DNA of 64,000 nucleotides from Arsenophonus sp052171895 (GTDB lineage Bacteria; Pseudomonadota; Gammaproteobacteria; Enterobacterales; Enterobacteriaceae). How positions within the stretch are numbered: the stretch's first letter is position 1; every line of letters begins with the position of its first letter. Where the stretch lies: the NCBI GenBank assembly GCA_052171895.1, contig JBQMRN010000001.1:496001-560000 (forward strand), written 5' to 3'. The notes beneath the pieces were generated by a model. The model worked only from the letters and a program-made list of their open reading frames with translations, had not been told where the DNA came from and did no database searches. The translations under genes and the position numbers were made by a program. Below, one piece after another: positions 1 through 12,095 of this stretch.

Positions 1-600
1 TCGTCCATTCATCCCTAAATTTTCTGCATGGTGTTAGATTGCAAGCGAAAATTTTATGACAGGTATTTTTACCTTATGCCAAGCATTCCTAGTAACCCAG
101 AATAAATTAGTCACGTAAATCAGAGAGTTTGCTTGACAGATAGGTGAAGTAGCAAGAACGGATATTTTATCTTAATTGAATGGATCACCGTTGCAGATAA
201 ATCAATTCGTTGAAGGATTTTTAATAGGGCAAGGTAATGTGGAACGCCTACAGGAATTTCAACACGTAATACTTCTGGTGTAACAGTATGAATATTTGTA
301 GCGATTAGAGCTGTATATCCTGAGTCAGTGTTTTGCCGTTAATTTTATGATGTTTTTGTGTTGCATTTTTTAGCCAGATTTATAGTTTCCATTAAACTAG
401 GTTTTCTTAAATCTGAATTTAAGCTAAGATTTTGATTAAAATCAGCAATTAGATAAGGTTTTTAAAGTAACTAGAAAAGGCTAAAATAATAATAGGTTAT
501 ATGAGATAGTATAAAATAACTAAAAAAAAGATTTTAGCGAAAATTGTTAATTTGCTTAAATTATAAGCAGATTTTTGGGGATAAAATAAAGCAGAAAATA
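1..600. other. AT-rich stretch with no recognisable gene
   Basis: No frame gives a protein I recognise and stops are frequent in all six. It precedes the invertase relic and may be decayed phage or chromosomal DNA. Confidence 0.4.
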
Positions 601-604
601 GACT

Positions 605-1022
605 AGAGACCCGGATTAAAACGTGCGTTAAACTGCTTGAAATTTGGTGATATAGGTTGGGTGGTCTGGAAGCTAGACAGGCTATGGCGCAGTATCGAAT
701 ATTTTATTGCTTTAATCTCTGAACTGGAAGAGAAAGGGATTCATTCGATACTTCATTATCAGCATGTTGTTTTTTCATGTGATGAAAGCGCGTTGGCATA
801 AATACAGCTGGAACTGATTTTGAGCGTACTTCAGGGGAACTTACGCCGCGGCGAGAAGTAGAAGCCCTATCCAGGGCCTCTGTATAGGGTAGAGACCTTG
901 ATCATTATCTTCTGCAGAACAACACCAAGCTAAAAAATTACTTGAGTCCGGTTAGAGTAGAAAACAGATAGCATTACTGTATGGAGTTTTATTGATCAGT
1001 ATCTATAAATATTATCCAGTTA
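605..1022 (+). pseudogene. Serine DNA invertase/resolvase relic
   Basis: Shifting between frames restores most of a Hin/Gin/resolvase-type serine recombinase. First come PGLKRALNCLKFGD and VVWKLDRL.RSIEYFIALISELEEKGIH, the helix region after the catalytic core. Then come decayed traces of the FFHVMSALAELERELI segment. Last is the C-terminal helix-turn-helix, read as EQHQAKKLLESG, a stop, then SRKQIALLYGVLL. The N-terminal part with the catalytic serine is missing. Stops and frameshifts make it non-functional. Such enzymes invert phage tail-fibre segments or resolve transposons; the Mu-like relics near 57 kb suggest a phage source, but the two loci are far apart and the link is inference. Confidence 0.75.
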
Positions 1023-2868
1023 ATTATACCACTCGAATAGATAAAAGTATCTCTGATAAAACTAACAGAGTAATTTTAGTTTTACTGATGGAAACAAAAG
1101 TAGTCCAGTATTTATGATACGTTTTAGCTTTAAATATCGTACGTCGTATCAGTAGAGCGTACAGGCGAGATAAGTTATAATCGCACGAAAGCTATTCCGG
1201 ACAGGGGGAATATGTCGATGAAGCTGGTAACGCCGTCACTGAATCGTTACATGGACATGATGGCCTGAGATTACTAGATGGAAAAGCAAATCTGCGCGAT
1301 TTTATTGAGTAATGGCACATAACGCAAGATTTTATAGCAGATAACACAATGAAAAACTGATACGATACTGAAGACAGCCCACAGCCCCTGAACTTGCCAT
1401 TCGCTTTGTATACCGTGGTCAGTAAAACGCTGAAACATGATGGAGAGAGAGTTCACAACGCCACCTTATCAAGGTGATGTGGCTATTAATCAGCTGGACG
1501 CGTGCCTGACTGTCAACTGTTTTATGTGGTGGTGACGCCGTTTTTACCATGTTGATTTTATGCAAATAGCCAATGCGTACCGATGAACAGCTGTGTCCCC
1601 CTATGACCAGATTGATCGACCAGCGTAAAATTGATCTGTGTAAAATGGCCGATATCAGTCGTCTCCCCTTCTACGTTTTAGCGTCAATGTGCCTGAATCG
1701 CTAGCGTTACCCGAAAATGCACTGGTGTTTTTAGTTTAGCAACAACACTGGTTCCTTGATAACAGCACGATGGCATTATCGAAAAATCCTGCCGTACCTG
1801 TTGACCTCTGGATCAAGGATGTTTGGCCATATATAACGTCATCCACCCGCTAGCTAGATGATGGGTAAGGTAATGTGTTTTAGATTGGGAGAAAAAGAGA
1901 TGGTGTTGGAATATATTGCTGCCTATGCGCTGTTTGCCAGCATCTTTAACCACAGCTGGTAGCCTGATGTTTATGAGGTCTACGTTCTTGGACAGTAAAG
2001 AAGCCAGAGGAGAAATCCTCCAATACATAATCTGCTTCCAGGTCAGAGAATTTAAAATTCATGTATTAAGCTTTAGTATACTTCTAATCTTTACGCCTTG
2101 GCGGGCCAAGGCGGTGATTGAGGAGGGGGATTTCTATTATCCAAAAATAGATAATCGCGCGCTGATTGAACTTGCTGACCGCCGTATCACTTTTGCAATG
2201 GAAGTGTGTGAGCGTTTCGATGTCACAACTGATTGATTTTGGTGTTGTTGCTCGTCTTCTGCCGAAAGAGGCTATGCATTACTTCTGCGCCAATGGCTAT
2301 TACATTACTTGGAACTGGTTCGACTACTAGGCGGCCGCTTCACACCCACGGATATTTTATTGTTGCTAAGGCGGTGAGGCTAGATGTCCTGAGTACGATT
2401 CGTAACTAGGAAGGTGTGGACTGGGGCCATTGCCTAAGGAATATCCCGGGAGGACTTTATTGATGCTGCTAATGCCCTCCCCTTTCAGCTTGCAAAAGCT
2501 CGAATACTGGGGTAAACAGGTCGTGCTGGATAGTCAGGGTAATTCCAAAGCAGTATAACTTGGAAGGAGCGGCGGCGCCACTCGTCCTGGTGATGATATA
2601 TAATGTTAATTACCCACGTGCCTTATAATATTGGCTACTATGCACATATGATGGCCACCGTATACCTTTATCCCTTACTGGCAGGATTTGCCTCGTAGAG
2701 GGATATGGATAGCAGCATCCTGCCTTTGCATTCCGCACTTTGCATGGCAAGGTTTTCATTACGAATCACCCTTTCTGCCAAAGTCTACCCCTCAAACGGA
2801 TTTAATTGTTTGCTCCAAAATCATTATATAGACTCTCATCGCACAGCTTTATTCATGGTAAAATATGT
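1023..2868. other. Unidentified GC-richer debris
   Basis: Base composition is visibly richer in G+C than the retained genes and short open stretches occur, for example a plus-strand run at about 2101-2236 that reads AVIEEGDFYYPKIDNRALIE. A further piece near 2275-2340 reads LLLRQWLLHYLELVRLLGG. I cannot assign these to a family. The many stops argue for a decayed prophage, plasmid or integrative element rather than working genes. Confidence 0.4.
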
Positions 2869-3435
2869 ACCGAGAGATCTAGTTGAGGGGAAAATATCAT
2901 GATGATGAGGCTCTATCGTCAGGTAACTACAATGCCTAAAATTAGAGTTACTCTTCAGGCTAGCAAAGAGCCTGCGTCTACTTTGGCTAAGTGTTATGGT
3001 ATATTTGAACTTACCGTTGCTAAATGGTAAAAAGAAGATGATATTAATGATCGGCTCTATGTTGGCAAAGAATTTACAGACTGTCTTTTTGGTTTGCCGA
3101 AAACGTTTAGCTACCGAAAAAGATGAATTCGACAGTTTTGTGTACAGAGTTTGGTATAGAACAGGAACGACTTAGCCAGCGGAGGCATTAAAACGAATGG
3201 TATGGTCGAGCAATTTAATGGGCTTTAGATAGAAGATGGGCTGCAAAGCCATTATTTCAATTCTGGTAAAGAGGTTGAGATCACTCTGCATGGATATGTT
3301 TGGCTGTACAATCAGGAATTATCCCAATCAGTATTGGGTAATAAAACTCTATTGCAATCTATGAAATATTGCTTTAAAGTTAAACCTGAATTTTTAAAGA
3401 TCATACTATTTCATGGATGTAACATCTAACGAAAT
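2869..3435 (+). mobile_element. IS481-family remnant with internal deletion
   Basis: The N-terminus reads MMMRLYRQVTTMPKIRVTLQ, followed by the helix-turn-helix part ASTLAKCYGIFELTVAKW. The sequence then jumps directly to the end of the DDE domain (KEFTDCLFGLPKTFSYRK) and to the conserved C-terminal stretch with NGMVEQFNG and KPEF. Most of the catalytic core is therefore deleted. Other copies in this window supply the missing middle (FKSYEASYLYIDVKYFP and YLFVGIDRATQW). Not functional. Confidence 0.8.
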
Positions 3436-4756
3436 GAAAGGTGCTATAAAGCTGACGCTATTGGTTGGCAGACGCGCTATAAATGCGATTTAAGCTGCTT
3501 TTTAGCGCTTATTAATTGAGATTTAATGGATTTTGTATGCCAGTGAGCAGGATTTACATGCACGCTATAGAGATTAGTTGATATAAAAACTGGTCGATTG
3601 GCGAGCTGATGAGGTGAAAAGTGGTGGCAGAGCTAGATAGAAAGTGGAGCAAGCGTTCACTGATATAAGCGCCAGGATGGATACTTTTATCGCTGCCTGT
3701 TATATGCTGTTGCTCTTGGTGGTGCAGTCGCTGCTAAAACAGCATGCCTCTACGGTGGTGTTTTATACTAGTTGAATGACAAGTTAGCTATAAAATAGAC
3801 CTCTACCAGCCAGCGTTATTAGAATCTCTTGCGTGTGGCTGGAGGCCGTAAAAACGATGAGCTAGCGCGTTTGGGGTTGATAGCGATAGGATAGCGATAG
3901 CCAGAAGGGGTGTTTGGTCACCACCAACTGGCTGCCCAACCTGAGATACAGGCCGATGGATCGGTCTTTTGGCGTAAGCAGAAAAGATTTATCTGATGAT
4001 TCCCTTCACTAAAAATGCCTTGTTGTCGCGTAGACTACATGATCTTTGGTAAGAGATGTTTTGTGATGTCCCCCTCATATCTCCCTTTGTGGAGATTGGA
4101 GAAAGGAAGGGCTGCGTGATGTGGTTCTGATATCAACTTCGCTGTATCTAGGGTTGGCTTGGGGGAAGAGGTCAGTCAGGTTAAAGGTATGGTTGCCAGT
4201 CGTTTTGTTTTTTTATGTGCTGGCCGATGTTATTAATGGTGCCGATTGGCGGGTGACTGCCAAGTCGGCATTTATCAGATAGTAGGGGGTAACTAATAGC
4301 TGGCTTATCGGGCTTTTGTCCAGCAAACGCCGGGACGATGCACTTTTAAAAGTGGGGGTGTAACCTAGCTATTCACACTGATCAACAGAAGAATAGCAGC
4401 ATGCTGCTGTGTACCAATTTAATTTACCGATGATTTTTGTCGTGTTGCCCACGAAGCGTACGGAGTTGCCGGAATTCTATTATATGAAGATGTTACCGGA
4501 TGACTGGGCCTAGATGATGTCCTGTAATGCTTTTTGGCTGACGCACCTACATTTCAAGGATCTACTGGACGTCACGCCGCTTGAAAAATCGCCGAGATAT
4601 CCGGTAAAAGTTACTTGTTGATGCATATTGAGATTGATAATTCTGATGGTCATCACAGGCACCTCCAGCACATTGACCAAGCTATTGATCTTTGGCCAAG
4701 CAGCGACTAAAATAGACGGTAATGTAGGCGTGGTAGGCGGAAAGTTGGGTTATTAA
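3436..4756. other. Unidentified GC-richer debris
   Basis: Same character as 1023-2868. Small open pieces are present, such as a hydrophobic run MDTFIAACYMLLLLVVQSLL near 3678-3740 and VLISTSLYLGLAWGK near 4125-4170, but no family is recognisable and stops are dense. Probably the other half of the same decayed accessory region, split by the IS481 remnant. Confidence 0.4.
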
Positions 4757-6047
4757 ACATGCCGGTATACGGTATCATGCCTCGACACTCTGGGGCCTAG
4801 GATCTAGGCCGAAACGCCGCATCTTTGTCGACGGGCGTCACATACCGTCATCCGTAACGGTTATTCTCATAGCGAACCATAGAGACAGGTATGGGCAATG
4901 TTGAGGTTGAGATTTGAGATTAAAGTGCTTAAGGTTAATGGTAGTGGATCGCATCGGAAAGGGGATATGCTTCTCAGCAGCTCGTTGCTATCTCACTATC
5001 TGAAGCGTGCAAAAAAAAGTGTTGAAGAGTTGCTACCATGACTCATGACTTGTACCTGAAAGAGGTACATTCATCAGTCATCAGTGATTTTTACGAAGCT
5101 ATTTTGAGTGGCTTCCCACCGATAAAAAAGCATATGGTTTTTCTGTAGTACTATCAGTCAGTAGTACTGCAATAGTAGCGGTTTGAAGAGCACAGTAAAT
5201 GGTGCCTACGTGATTTAAGTTATATACGCCCTACGTTTATTTCTGGGTTGATGGCATATATATAGTCATATCAGGCAAGACGATCGCTTTTATTTGCTGG
5301 TAATTATAGGCATCACTGAGCATGGATGTAAAGAGCTACTTGAGGTCGAAGATGCTTATCGAGACTCAGAAGCTAACTAGGCAAAACTTTTTAATGCCCT
5401 GCGAGCGGCATCCATTAACCGTATCTCCTAGGATTGCTGAGGGGATGATGTCCTTAGTTTTTTTGGAATGCAATGGCAAAGATATTCCAAGACATGCAGC
5501 ATCAATGTGTTGTTTTTTGTACACATAAAACAGCTAATGTGCTGGCTTCACTCTTCCAAAAGCCATGCAACCGAAAGTTAAGGCTGAGCTGTGTGAGCTA
5601 AGCCTAGTAGAGATAGCTGTGTGATGCCGCTAATAAAGGCATTGATGTTTTATTTGCAAAGTTTTTAGAAAAGTATCCTGCAGCGATGAAAACTCTAGAG
5701 AAAGATCGAGAAGAGCTTTTGGTATTCTACGACTTCCCCTCAGAGCACGTGGTGTCAATAAAAACGATGAATATGATTGAATTGGCTTTTGTGATAGTGA
5801 AATTACAAAGCTGCCGCACGAAAAACAGTGGTTCGAGAAAAACAATCCTTTTAATGGTATTTAAGCTACTTTCCCCCTCCCCAACCCCCGTCTGCTTAGA
5901 AAAGCTAGAATCGGCTAAGGGGATTTATAATCTACTGTGTGACCATGTGTGGTGCTAAACAATATACAAATTAAGGATGGATAAGAGATTCACGAAGCAT
6001 TAGAGCGGGAGCCTGACTCTTCATACACTAGATTTGCTAATAACTTT
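4757..6047 (+). mobile_element. IS256-family (Mutator-type) remnant, copy A
   Basis: The decayed transposase shows MLRQHSE-like sequence at the left, IKVLKVNGS, then ELLEVEDAYRDSEA at about 5338, and an open piece at 5686-5958 reading MKTLEKDREELLVFYDFPSE. The family C-terminus SRKTILLMVFKLL follows. The right end carries the terminal motif seen in all copies here (cactagatttgctaataact). The left inverted repeat is missing, so the 5' end is truncated. Many stops; not functional. Confidence 0.8.
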
Positions 6048-6492
6048 AATTGCCCGAGATCGACAGGTGTCATGTGAGCGATAAGATTCTTGAAAAGAAG
6101 GATGCAGAGTATATTAGTTGTTTTCTTTGTATATTAGTTGTTTTCTTTAGCCGATCATCGATAAAGAGTCTATTTTTTCTGATGTAGGTAAATAGTACGA
6201 AAGCTTTGCCAGCGAGCATGAAATTAGTCAGTATCGCTTAATAGGTTGGTTGGATAATCATAGAGTTATTGCTAAGGAATTCTATATTCAAAATCTGAAC
6301 ACTATATCAGTCGATTAAAAGGATAGCTGAGTAGATTCTATGGTGTATGGTTGTTTTATTTAGCCACTTATCTAAGTCTGGAGCAGGAGCAGATTGATTA
6401 AAATTACAACAATTCAAATAGAAAGGTAGCTACAAATTTCTTTAATGAAAAAAGAAACAACATTTAGCAAGATAGCCAAAACCCCCATACTA
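6048..6492 (+). mobile_element. IS1595-family remnant, 3' half
   Basis: It encodes the C-terminal half of the transposase: ILEKK, then HEISQYRLIGWLDNHRVI, EFYIQNLN and ISRLKG. It ends at the characteristic terminus read in reverse as ggctatcttgctaaatgttg. A short direct duplication (tatattagttgttttcttt) occurs twice at about 6112-6149. The 5' half is absent where it abuts IS256 copy A. Confidence 0.7.
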
Positions 6493-6555
6493 TCTTTCTG
6501 GATGTAACAGTTAACAAAGGTTATTGCCATGCTGTGTAAATATTTTTACAGTCTT

Positions 6556-7374
6556 TTATAAGACATATTTTTGTATTACTTTAGCAATCCCTGGGGTGCT
6601 GTTTTGATCAGTAATTATATCAGCATATTTTTTCACCTCATCACAGCTATTACCCATTGCAACGCCGAGACTTGCAGCCGTTAGCATACTGACATCATTG
6701 AAATTATCACCAAAAGCGATTACATTTTTCATTGCTAAGCCTTGTGATTCAACCCAACGTTGTAAACGCAAACCTTTGCTATTGCCTTTTTTAGTAATAT
6801 CAACTTGATCAAACCATGACCATTCGCAAGCAAGCTCCATCTCTTGTTGAATAATTTGGCTAAAAAGGTGTAATTTTTTGATATCAGGAGTGTAGGTGGC
6901 AAATTTCCAAATAGCGCTAACCTGTTGGATTGCTTTGTTGAAATTGTCAACTTTATGAATATTGGGCCGTTGATTTTCAGGTAAAGAATTTGCCCATTTC
7001 AACGTTCGTTCGATAGCATTATTATGCTGTTGATATAGCATGGCATCATCAACATACATCAAGTGGTTGATATCGGTACCTTGTAAACGGGCAACTACTT
7101 TAGTCGCTTCTTCTGCTGATAGCGGATTTGATTCCAATACTTTTTTAGCCTGGTAATCATATAGATAAGTACCATTGCAACAAATTGCCGGTGTATCTAA
7201 ATCCAGTGCTTGATAAAATGGATGAATTGCAACGTGATGGCGGCCGGTAGCAATAATAACTTTGATTCCTTGTCGACGAGCTTGCTTTATAGCTGCTAAA
7301 GATTGTGGCAAGATCTGTTTTTGTGGATCAAGTAGGGTACCATCAAGATCTAAAGCGATGACGCGATATGACAT
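6556..7374 (-). CDS. ybhA: HAD-superfamily Cof-type phosphatase YbhA
   Basis: Cytosolic magnesium-dependent phosphatase of the HAD Cof subfamily; the E. coli protein hydrolyses pyridoxal 5'-phosphate and some sugar phosphates. The 272-residue protein matches E. coli YbhA in length and along its whole sequence. HAD motif I is DLDGTLL (D9, D11). ATGRHHVAIHPFYQAL and ICCNGTYLYDY are YbhA-specific blocks. Motif III lysine is in GNSKG (about K200) and motif IV is GDNFND at about 222-227. Start is the ATG giving MSYRVIALDLD. It stands alone: IS1595 debris lies downstream and a long AT-rich gap upstream, so it is probably monocistronic. No key residue is missing. Confidence 0.93.
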   Translation of the reverse strand: MSYRVIALDLDGTLLDPQKQILPQSLAAIKQARRQGIKVIIATGRHHVAIHPFYQALDLDTPAICCNGTYLYDYQAKKVLESNPLSAEEATKVVARLQGTDINHLMYVDDAMLYQQHNNAIERTLKWANSLPENQRPNIHKVDNFNKAIQQVSAIWKFATYTPDIKKLHLFSQIIQQEMELACEWSWFDQVDITKKGNSKGLRLQRWVESQGLAMKNVIAFGDNFNDVSMLTAASLGVAMGNSCDEVKKYADIITDQNSTPGIAKVIQKYVL

Positions 7375-7883
7375 AAATCACCCTCATTAAACAGATTAAA
7401 TAGCAATGTAGCATTTTATTTATGCAGTAATTTTAAACAATGTAACTTAGTAAATTATTTATCTTAAATATTAAAAAGATAAATTTTTGTAAATTTAATC
7501 ATATCGGATAATAGTCGTTAACTAAATAAGAAAAATTAGCCACCTTAATAGGTAATAAACTACCAAGATAATTGAATGCTTAATAAGGAGCAAAAATTCT
7601 TGCCTGATAGGTGTTAAATCACAAGTTTTTTTATGAAAAAAAAGAATACAATCAATATTGTATAAAAGTATGAGTTAATAAATTAATAGTTTTATTTATT
7701 TATATTATTAATAATATAATGCTGTTATTTAAATAGAATATTTTATTATTACTCTTTAAATTTATTATCTTCATGGTTATTAATTTTTAACTGATATTTA
7801 TTGTTAATTATGAATTTGATATTATATTTTTTACTATTATAAAAATAGATTATTTATGAATTAAAAATTCATTATTGTAAAAT
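7375..7883. other. AT-rich intergenic region upstream of ybhA
   Basis: Very AT-rich with no open frame of note. It presumably holds the ybhA promoter close to 7375, but no box stands out against the background. Confidence 0.5.
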
Positions 7884-9330
7884 GAGTTATTAGCAAAGTA
7901 TGGTGTATTAGGGTGAGGCTGCACGTTCTATCATGATGCTTCATAAATTCATTCTCCATCCTTAAATTGGATGTTATTTAGTACCAGGGTCACAGCAGGT
8001 AAATCCACTTTATCTGGTTTCAATTCTTCTGAAGAGACTGGAGTAGCTTAAATATCATTGAAAGGGTTGTTTTTCTCAAATCACAGTTCTTCGTGCGTCA
8101 ACTCTCGTTGTAGTTTTACTGTCGAAAAAGCCGATTTAATCGAATTCCTCGTTTTTATTGATATCTACTCCTCTCTGCCGGGAAGTTATAAACTGCAGGC
8201 AGTTATTCTCGATTTTTTGAGCTTCTTTAATTGCTACAGGATACTTTGCTGGAAAACCTGAGTAACAAAATATCAAGAGTTTTATTAGCGGCATCATATC
8301 TCTCTCCTAGCTAGATCTTCCTGCACCTCAGCCTTAACTTTTGGTTGCATGCCTTTGTGGAATGCAGCCAGTACACCAACGCTGTTTGCGTACCCAAGAG
8401 CGTTGATGTTGGGTATCCGGGGGAGATATCTTTGCCATTGCATTTTAAAAACCAAGTGCATCACCTTGTCTCAAGTAGCAAGTCTGGAAGATATGCTTAA
8501 GGTATGTGCTCATATGGCATTAAGAAGTTCACCTAAGTTTGCTTTTAACTTTTCATAAGCACCTTCGTCCTCAATTACCAATTAGCTCCTTACGTCCATG
8601 CTCAGTACCGCCGATAATGACCAGCAAGAAAAGGCGATCATCTTCTCAGACAGGACTCTGTCTATACTATCAGCTAAGAAATAAATATAGTGTGTATAGC
8701 TTAATCCCCCTGGCAGCATTGCCTATGCTCTTCAAGCGATTGCTGTTTCAGTTTGCTCATGTTACTTTACTAGCATAACTACGTGATTTTCACAGAGAAA
8801 ATCTGGACCGCCCCCTCTTTTCTATACAGAGCTTCATGAAAATCTACGATGGAGATCCATATCCATCGCAGCTCTACAGCAAGCCAATACTATAAAAAGT
8901 CTTAGACGTTTTTTACAAGCTTCAGATAAGGCGTTAGTAAGGAGCTATTGAAGCATATTTCATTGCCTCTACGATCCTCCCTGATCTTAGATCACTTTAA
9001 TATCAACATTGCTAATATTAATTTTATATGAGTTTGCTATGGCAAACAACCTTTTCGTTCATCTTTAGTGACGCCACTCAAAAAGTCTGCATTCAGGATG
9101 ACACTGTCGCATGGTTTTTAGCTCAACTTCAACGGTAGTAGCTATCAGCTGCTTGGTAGCATTAGGGATGAGTACATGCAATGGATCAGAAGTAATATCA
9201 GGTTTAACGGATACCTGTAGGATAGATTTTCATGGCATATCATCTCTCTGTTGTTGAAATTATTTATGAAATTAATTAGCAGGATATTTCAGCATCTCTG
9301 AAACCCTACACACCAGAAATGAGCATAACT
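7884..9330 (-). mobile_element. IS256-family remnant, copy B
   Basis: Both terminal motifs are present: gagttattagcaaag at 7884 and, at the other end, accagaaatgagcataactc ending at 9330. The span is about 1.45 kb. Read on the minus strand, it contains the same decayed transposase blocks as the other copies. The length suggests small insertions. I see no target duplication at the borders, and no long frame survives. Confidence 0.75.
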
Positions 9331-9469
9331 CAATGCTAGGTTATTAGTATAGTTGGCAGTTTAATCTATGATTTAATGATATAGCAAACAAGTGAACATA
9401 CATTGCCTTTAGCAACAGCTATCAGTATCACATATCAGTCAGCCAAGGTAATGTTAGCTGTCACTTCCC
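9331..9469. other. Short spacer between IS remnants
   Basis: Nothing recognisable; it separates IS256 copy B from the IS481 remnant. Confidence 0.4.
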
Positions 9470-9767
9470 GGAAGATAATATAATTTTTTGAATAATTCAG
9501 ATTTAACTTTTAATCAATTTTTCATAGACTGCAATGGAGTTTTATTACCTAATATTGATTGATGTAATTTCTGATTGTAGGTAAACATATTTATGCAGAG
9601 TGATCTAAAGTTCTTGATCAGGATTGAAATGATAGCTTTGCTGCCAATCTTCTATTAATGCTAATTAGATGCTCAATCATACCATTCCTTTGAGGGATGT
9701 ATCAGCGAGCTAAGTTGGTGTTCTATAGCAAGCTCTGTACATAAACCTGTCAAATTCATGTTTTCCG
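9470..9767 (-). mobile_element. IS481-family remnant, C-terminal part
   Basis: Minus-strand sequence contains KVKSELFKK-like and SMKN-like words and the NGMIE region of the IS481 transposase C-terminus. It is cut at 9768 by the left end of IS256 copy C. The remaining IS481 sequence is not found in the same orientation on the far side, so a rearrangement followed the insertion. Confidence 0.65.
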
Positions 9768-10880
9768 GAGTTATACTCATTTCTGGTGTATAGGGTTTTA
9801 GAGATGCTGACATATCCTACTAATTAATTTCGTAAATGATTTCAACAACAGAGAGATGATATGCCATGAAAATCTATTCTACAGGTATCCGTTAAACCTG
9901 ATATTACTTCTGATCCCTTGCATGTACTCATCCATAATGCTACCAAGCAGCTGATAGTTACTACCGCGTTGAAGCTGAGCTGGAAGGCATGCTGCGACAA
10001 TATGCCAAAGGGGTAGGACCTTTTATCGACGGGCGTGTGTCCCCATGCCCGTTCATCCGTAACAGTTATTTACCACAGTGAACTATACAGACTGATATAG
10101 GTGATGTTGAGATTAAAGTGCCTAAGGTCAGGGGGTCGCAGCGGCAAGGGAATATACTTCAATAGCTTGTTTATACGTCTTATCTAAAGCGTGTAAAAAC
10201 GTCGAAGACTTGATAGCATGGCAAGCTGTAATTGTGAGGGAAAATCTCCCTTGATGATTTTCATGAAGCTCGCTGGTGATGGCGAGATGGCGGGTTTCAT
10301 TAGTTTTTGGAATGCAATAGCAAAGATATCCCTTGGCCACACAGCAGCAACACTGTTGGGCACAAAACAGCTAATGTTCTTGCTTCAGTCCAAAAGGCAT
10401 GGAACCGAAAGTTAAGGCTGAGCTTCAGTAGATCTCGCTAGTAGAGAGAGAGTCGTGATGCTCCGCTAATAAATTCTTTGACGTTTTATTGGTAAGGTTT
10501 TCAGTAAAGTATCCTTCCTGCAGCAATAAAGACGCTGGCGAAAGATCGAGAAGAACTACTAGCATTCTATGACTTCTCCCGTTAGAGCACTTGGCGTCAA
10601 TAAGAACGATAAATCTGATTGAATTGGTTTTCTGATACTGAGGTGAGACTACAAAGCAAGGCGCTAACAAAACTGTAGGTCGAGAAAAACAACCATTTCA
10701 ATGGTATTTAAGCTACTTTAGTCTGCTGAGAAAAGCTTGAACTGGCTAAGGAGATTTAAGCTTCTGACCCTGATCTCCTGTTGGTGAACAAGATCTAATT
10801 TAAGGATGGAAAATAAATTTACGGAGCATCATGGTAGAACGTAGCCTCACACTGTCATACACCAGATTTGCTAATAACTC
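9768..10880 (+). mobile_element. IS256-family remnant, copy C
   Basis: Left terminus gagttatactcatttctggt starts at 9768 and right terminus accagatttgctaataactc ends at 10880. Between them are the family blocks: FIDGR, SVTVIYHSEL-like sequence, EIKVPKV near 10110, the FWNAIAK region near 10300, and KDREELLAFYDF near 10545. At about 1.1 kb it is shorter than other copies, so it carries internal deletions. Non-functional. Confidence 0.8.
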
Positions 10881-11052
10881 AGTTAAGGACAAAATATCAT
10901 GATGATTACCTTTCATCGTTAGGCAACTAGAATATCTAAAATTTGAGCTGATTTTTGTGCCACCAAAGAGCCTGCATTTACTTTAGCTAAGCGTTATGAT
11001 ATATCTAAACTTAGCGTTGATAAAGGGAAAAAACAAGATGATGTTGATCATC
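10881..11052 (+). mobile_element. IS481-family remnant, N-terminal fragment
   Basis: It starts directly at the right end of IS256 copy C with the IS481 leader (agttaaggacaaaatatcatg). It reads MMITFHR.ATR, then KEPAFTLAKRYDISKL, up to the codons for QDDVDHRL. There it is interrupted by an IS1595 element, at the same codon as in the copy at 16701-16835. Confidence 0.75.
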
Positions 11053-12095
11053 GGCTATTTTAGAAAAGGTTTGTTGCTTTGCTAGCAGAGCAATTTGGTA
11101 GCCACGTCTGTATTTTAATTGTTATGGTCTCAAACAATCTTCTCCAGACTAGATAATTCAGTAAATAAAACAACCCTACACCATGAAATCTACTCAGCCA
11201 TCCTTTTTAATCAGCTGATATAACTCTTCACATTTTAAATGTGGAATTCCTTATCAATAACTTTCTAATTATCCAATCTTATTAGGCGATGGGAACTAAT
11301 TTCATGCTTGCTAGCAAAAGTTTTGCACCATTTATCTCCATCTAAGCAAAGGATGGCGCCTGGCGCCTTTATCGATGATTAGTTCAAGAAAATGGCTAAA
11401 ACACTCTACATTAAACTCTTCAAGAATCTCATCGCTCGCATAAGCCTGTCAATATCAGACAATTAAGACCGCAATTCGTTCCTTTTTTTATCTCCAGCGG
11501 TCTCCTGCATTTTCTGGCTTTTCTATGTGGAATATAACGCTTCCATTTAAAGGATTCAGAAAAATGTTTTTCGACTTCAATAATACCACTTAGTGCATTT
11601 ATGTTGGGTGGGGTGTTGCCGCTGGAGCAAGGAAGCAGTGAGGGCATCTAAATTCTATTTTTAAATCAATGCATGTTTGTTTTGCTGACTCCAGTAAAGT
11701 CAAGCTATTCAATATATATTGTAGATAACTAAATCATTTACCTTATGATCTAATTTCGCTAGAAGACTTCACTAAAATTGTTAAATATTTTCCTGCAATC
11801 GGGGATTTTCAACGATATCACTATAAATCTAATGAATTTACCCCGAAGTGGATAACATGTTCAGTGTAATAATATGGAAAGGATAAAGTGGAATGAGTTG
11901 CTTTAATGCATGAATAAGCATCATCCGACAGATTGTCGCTGAGCTAACTAATAAGATACAGCTTTATGTTTGCAGGGAGTGAAGAAAGAGTCTCTTTAAT
12001 CTGTATGACTGTTTGCTTTTTTATGCCAACCTCTACCTCTGTAGCAAAAATCCTAGTATAAGGGATTTCCACCAATAACCTATTGCCAACATAGG
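11053..12095 (-). mobile_element. IS1595-family remnant
   Basis: Nearly full-length by position. The minus-strand piece at 11429-11647 carries the start of the ISXO2/DDE domain (ALSGIIEVEKHFSESFKWKR; the intact motif would be VDETFF). The C-terminal QLIKKDG.VDFMV follows nearer 11200. Upstream N-terminal blocks (CPHC-like and IDLKIEFR) lie at 11640-11700. Catalytic acidic residues and zinc-ribbon cysteines are interrupted by stops. Confidence 0.75.

Noticed and set aside
6112..6149. Short direct repeat tatattagttgttttcttt as a possible CRISPR or regulatory repeat
   Set aside because: Only two adjoining copies inside an IS1595 relic, so it is a local duplication.
7400..7883. Possible small RNA or replication-related AT-rich region
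   Set aside because: No repeated boxes or convincing hairpin with T-run; plain AT-rich spacer.
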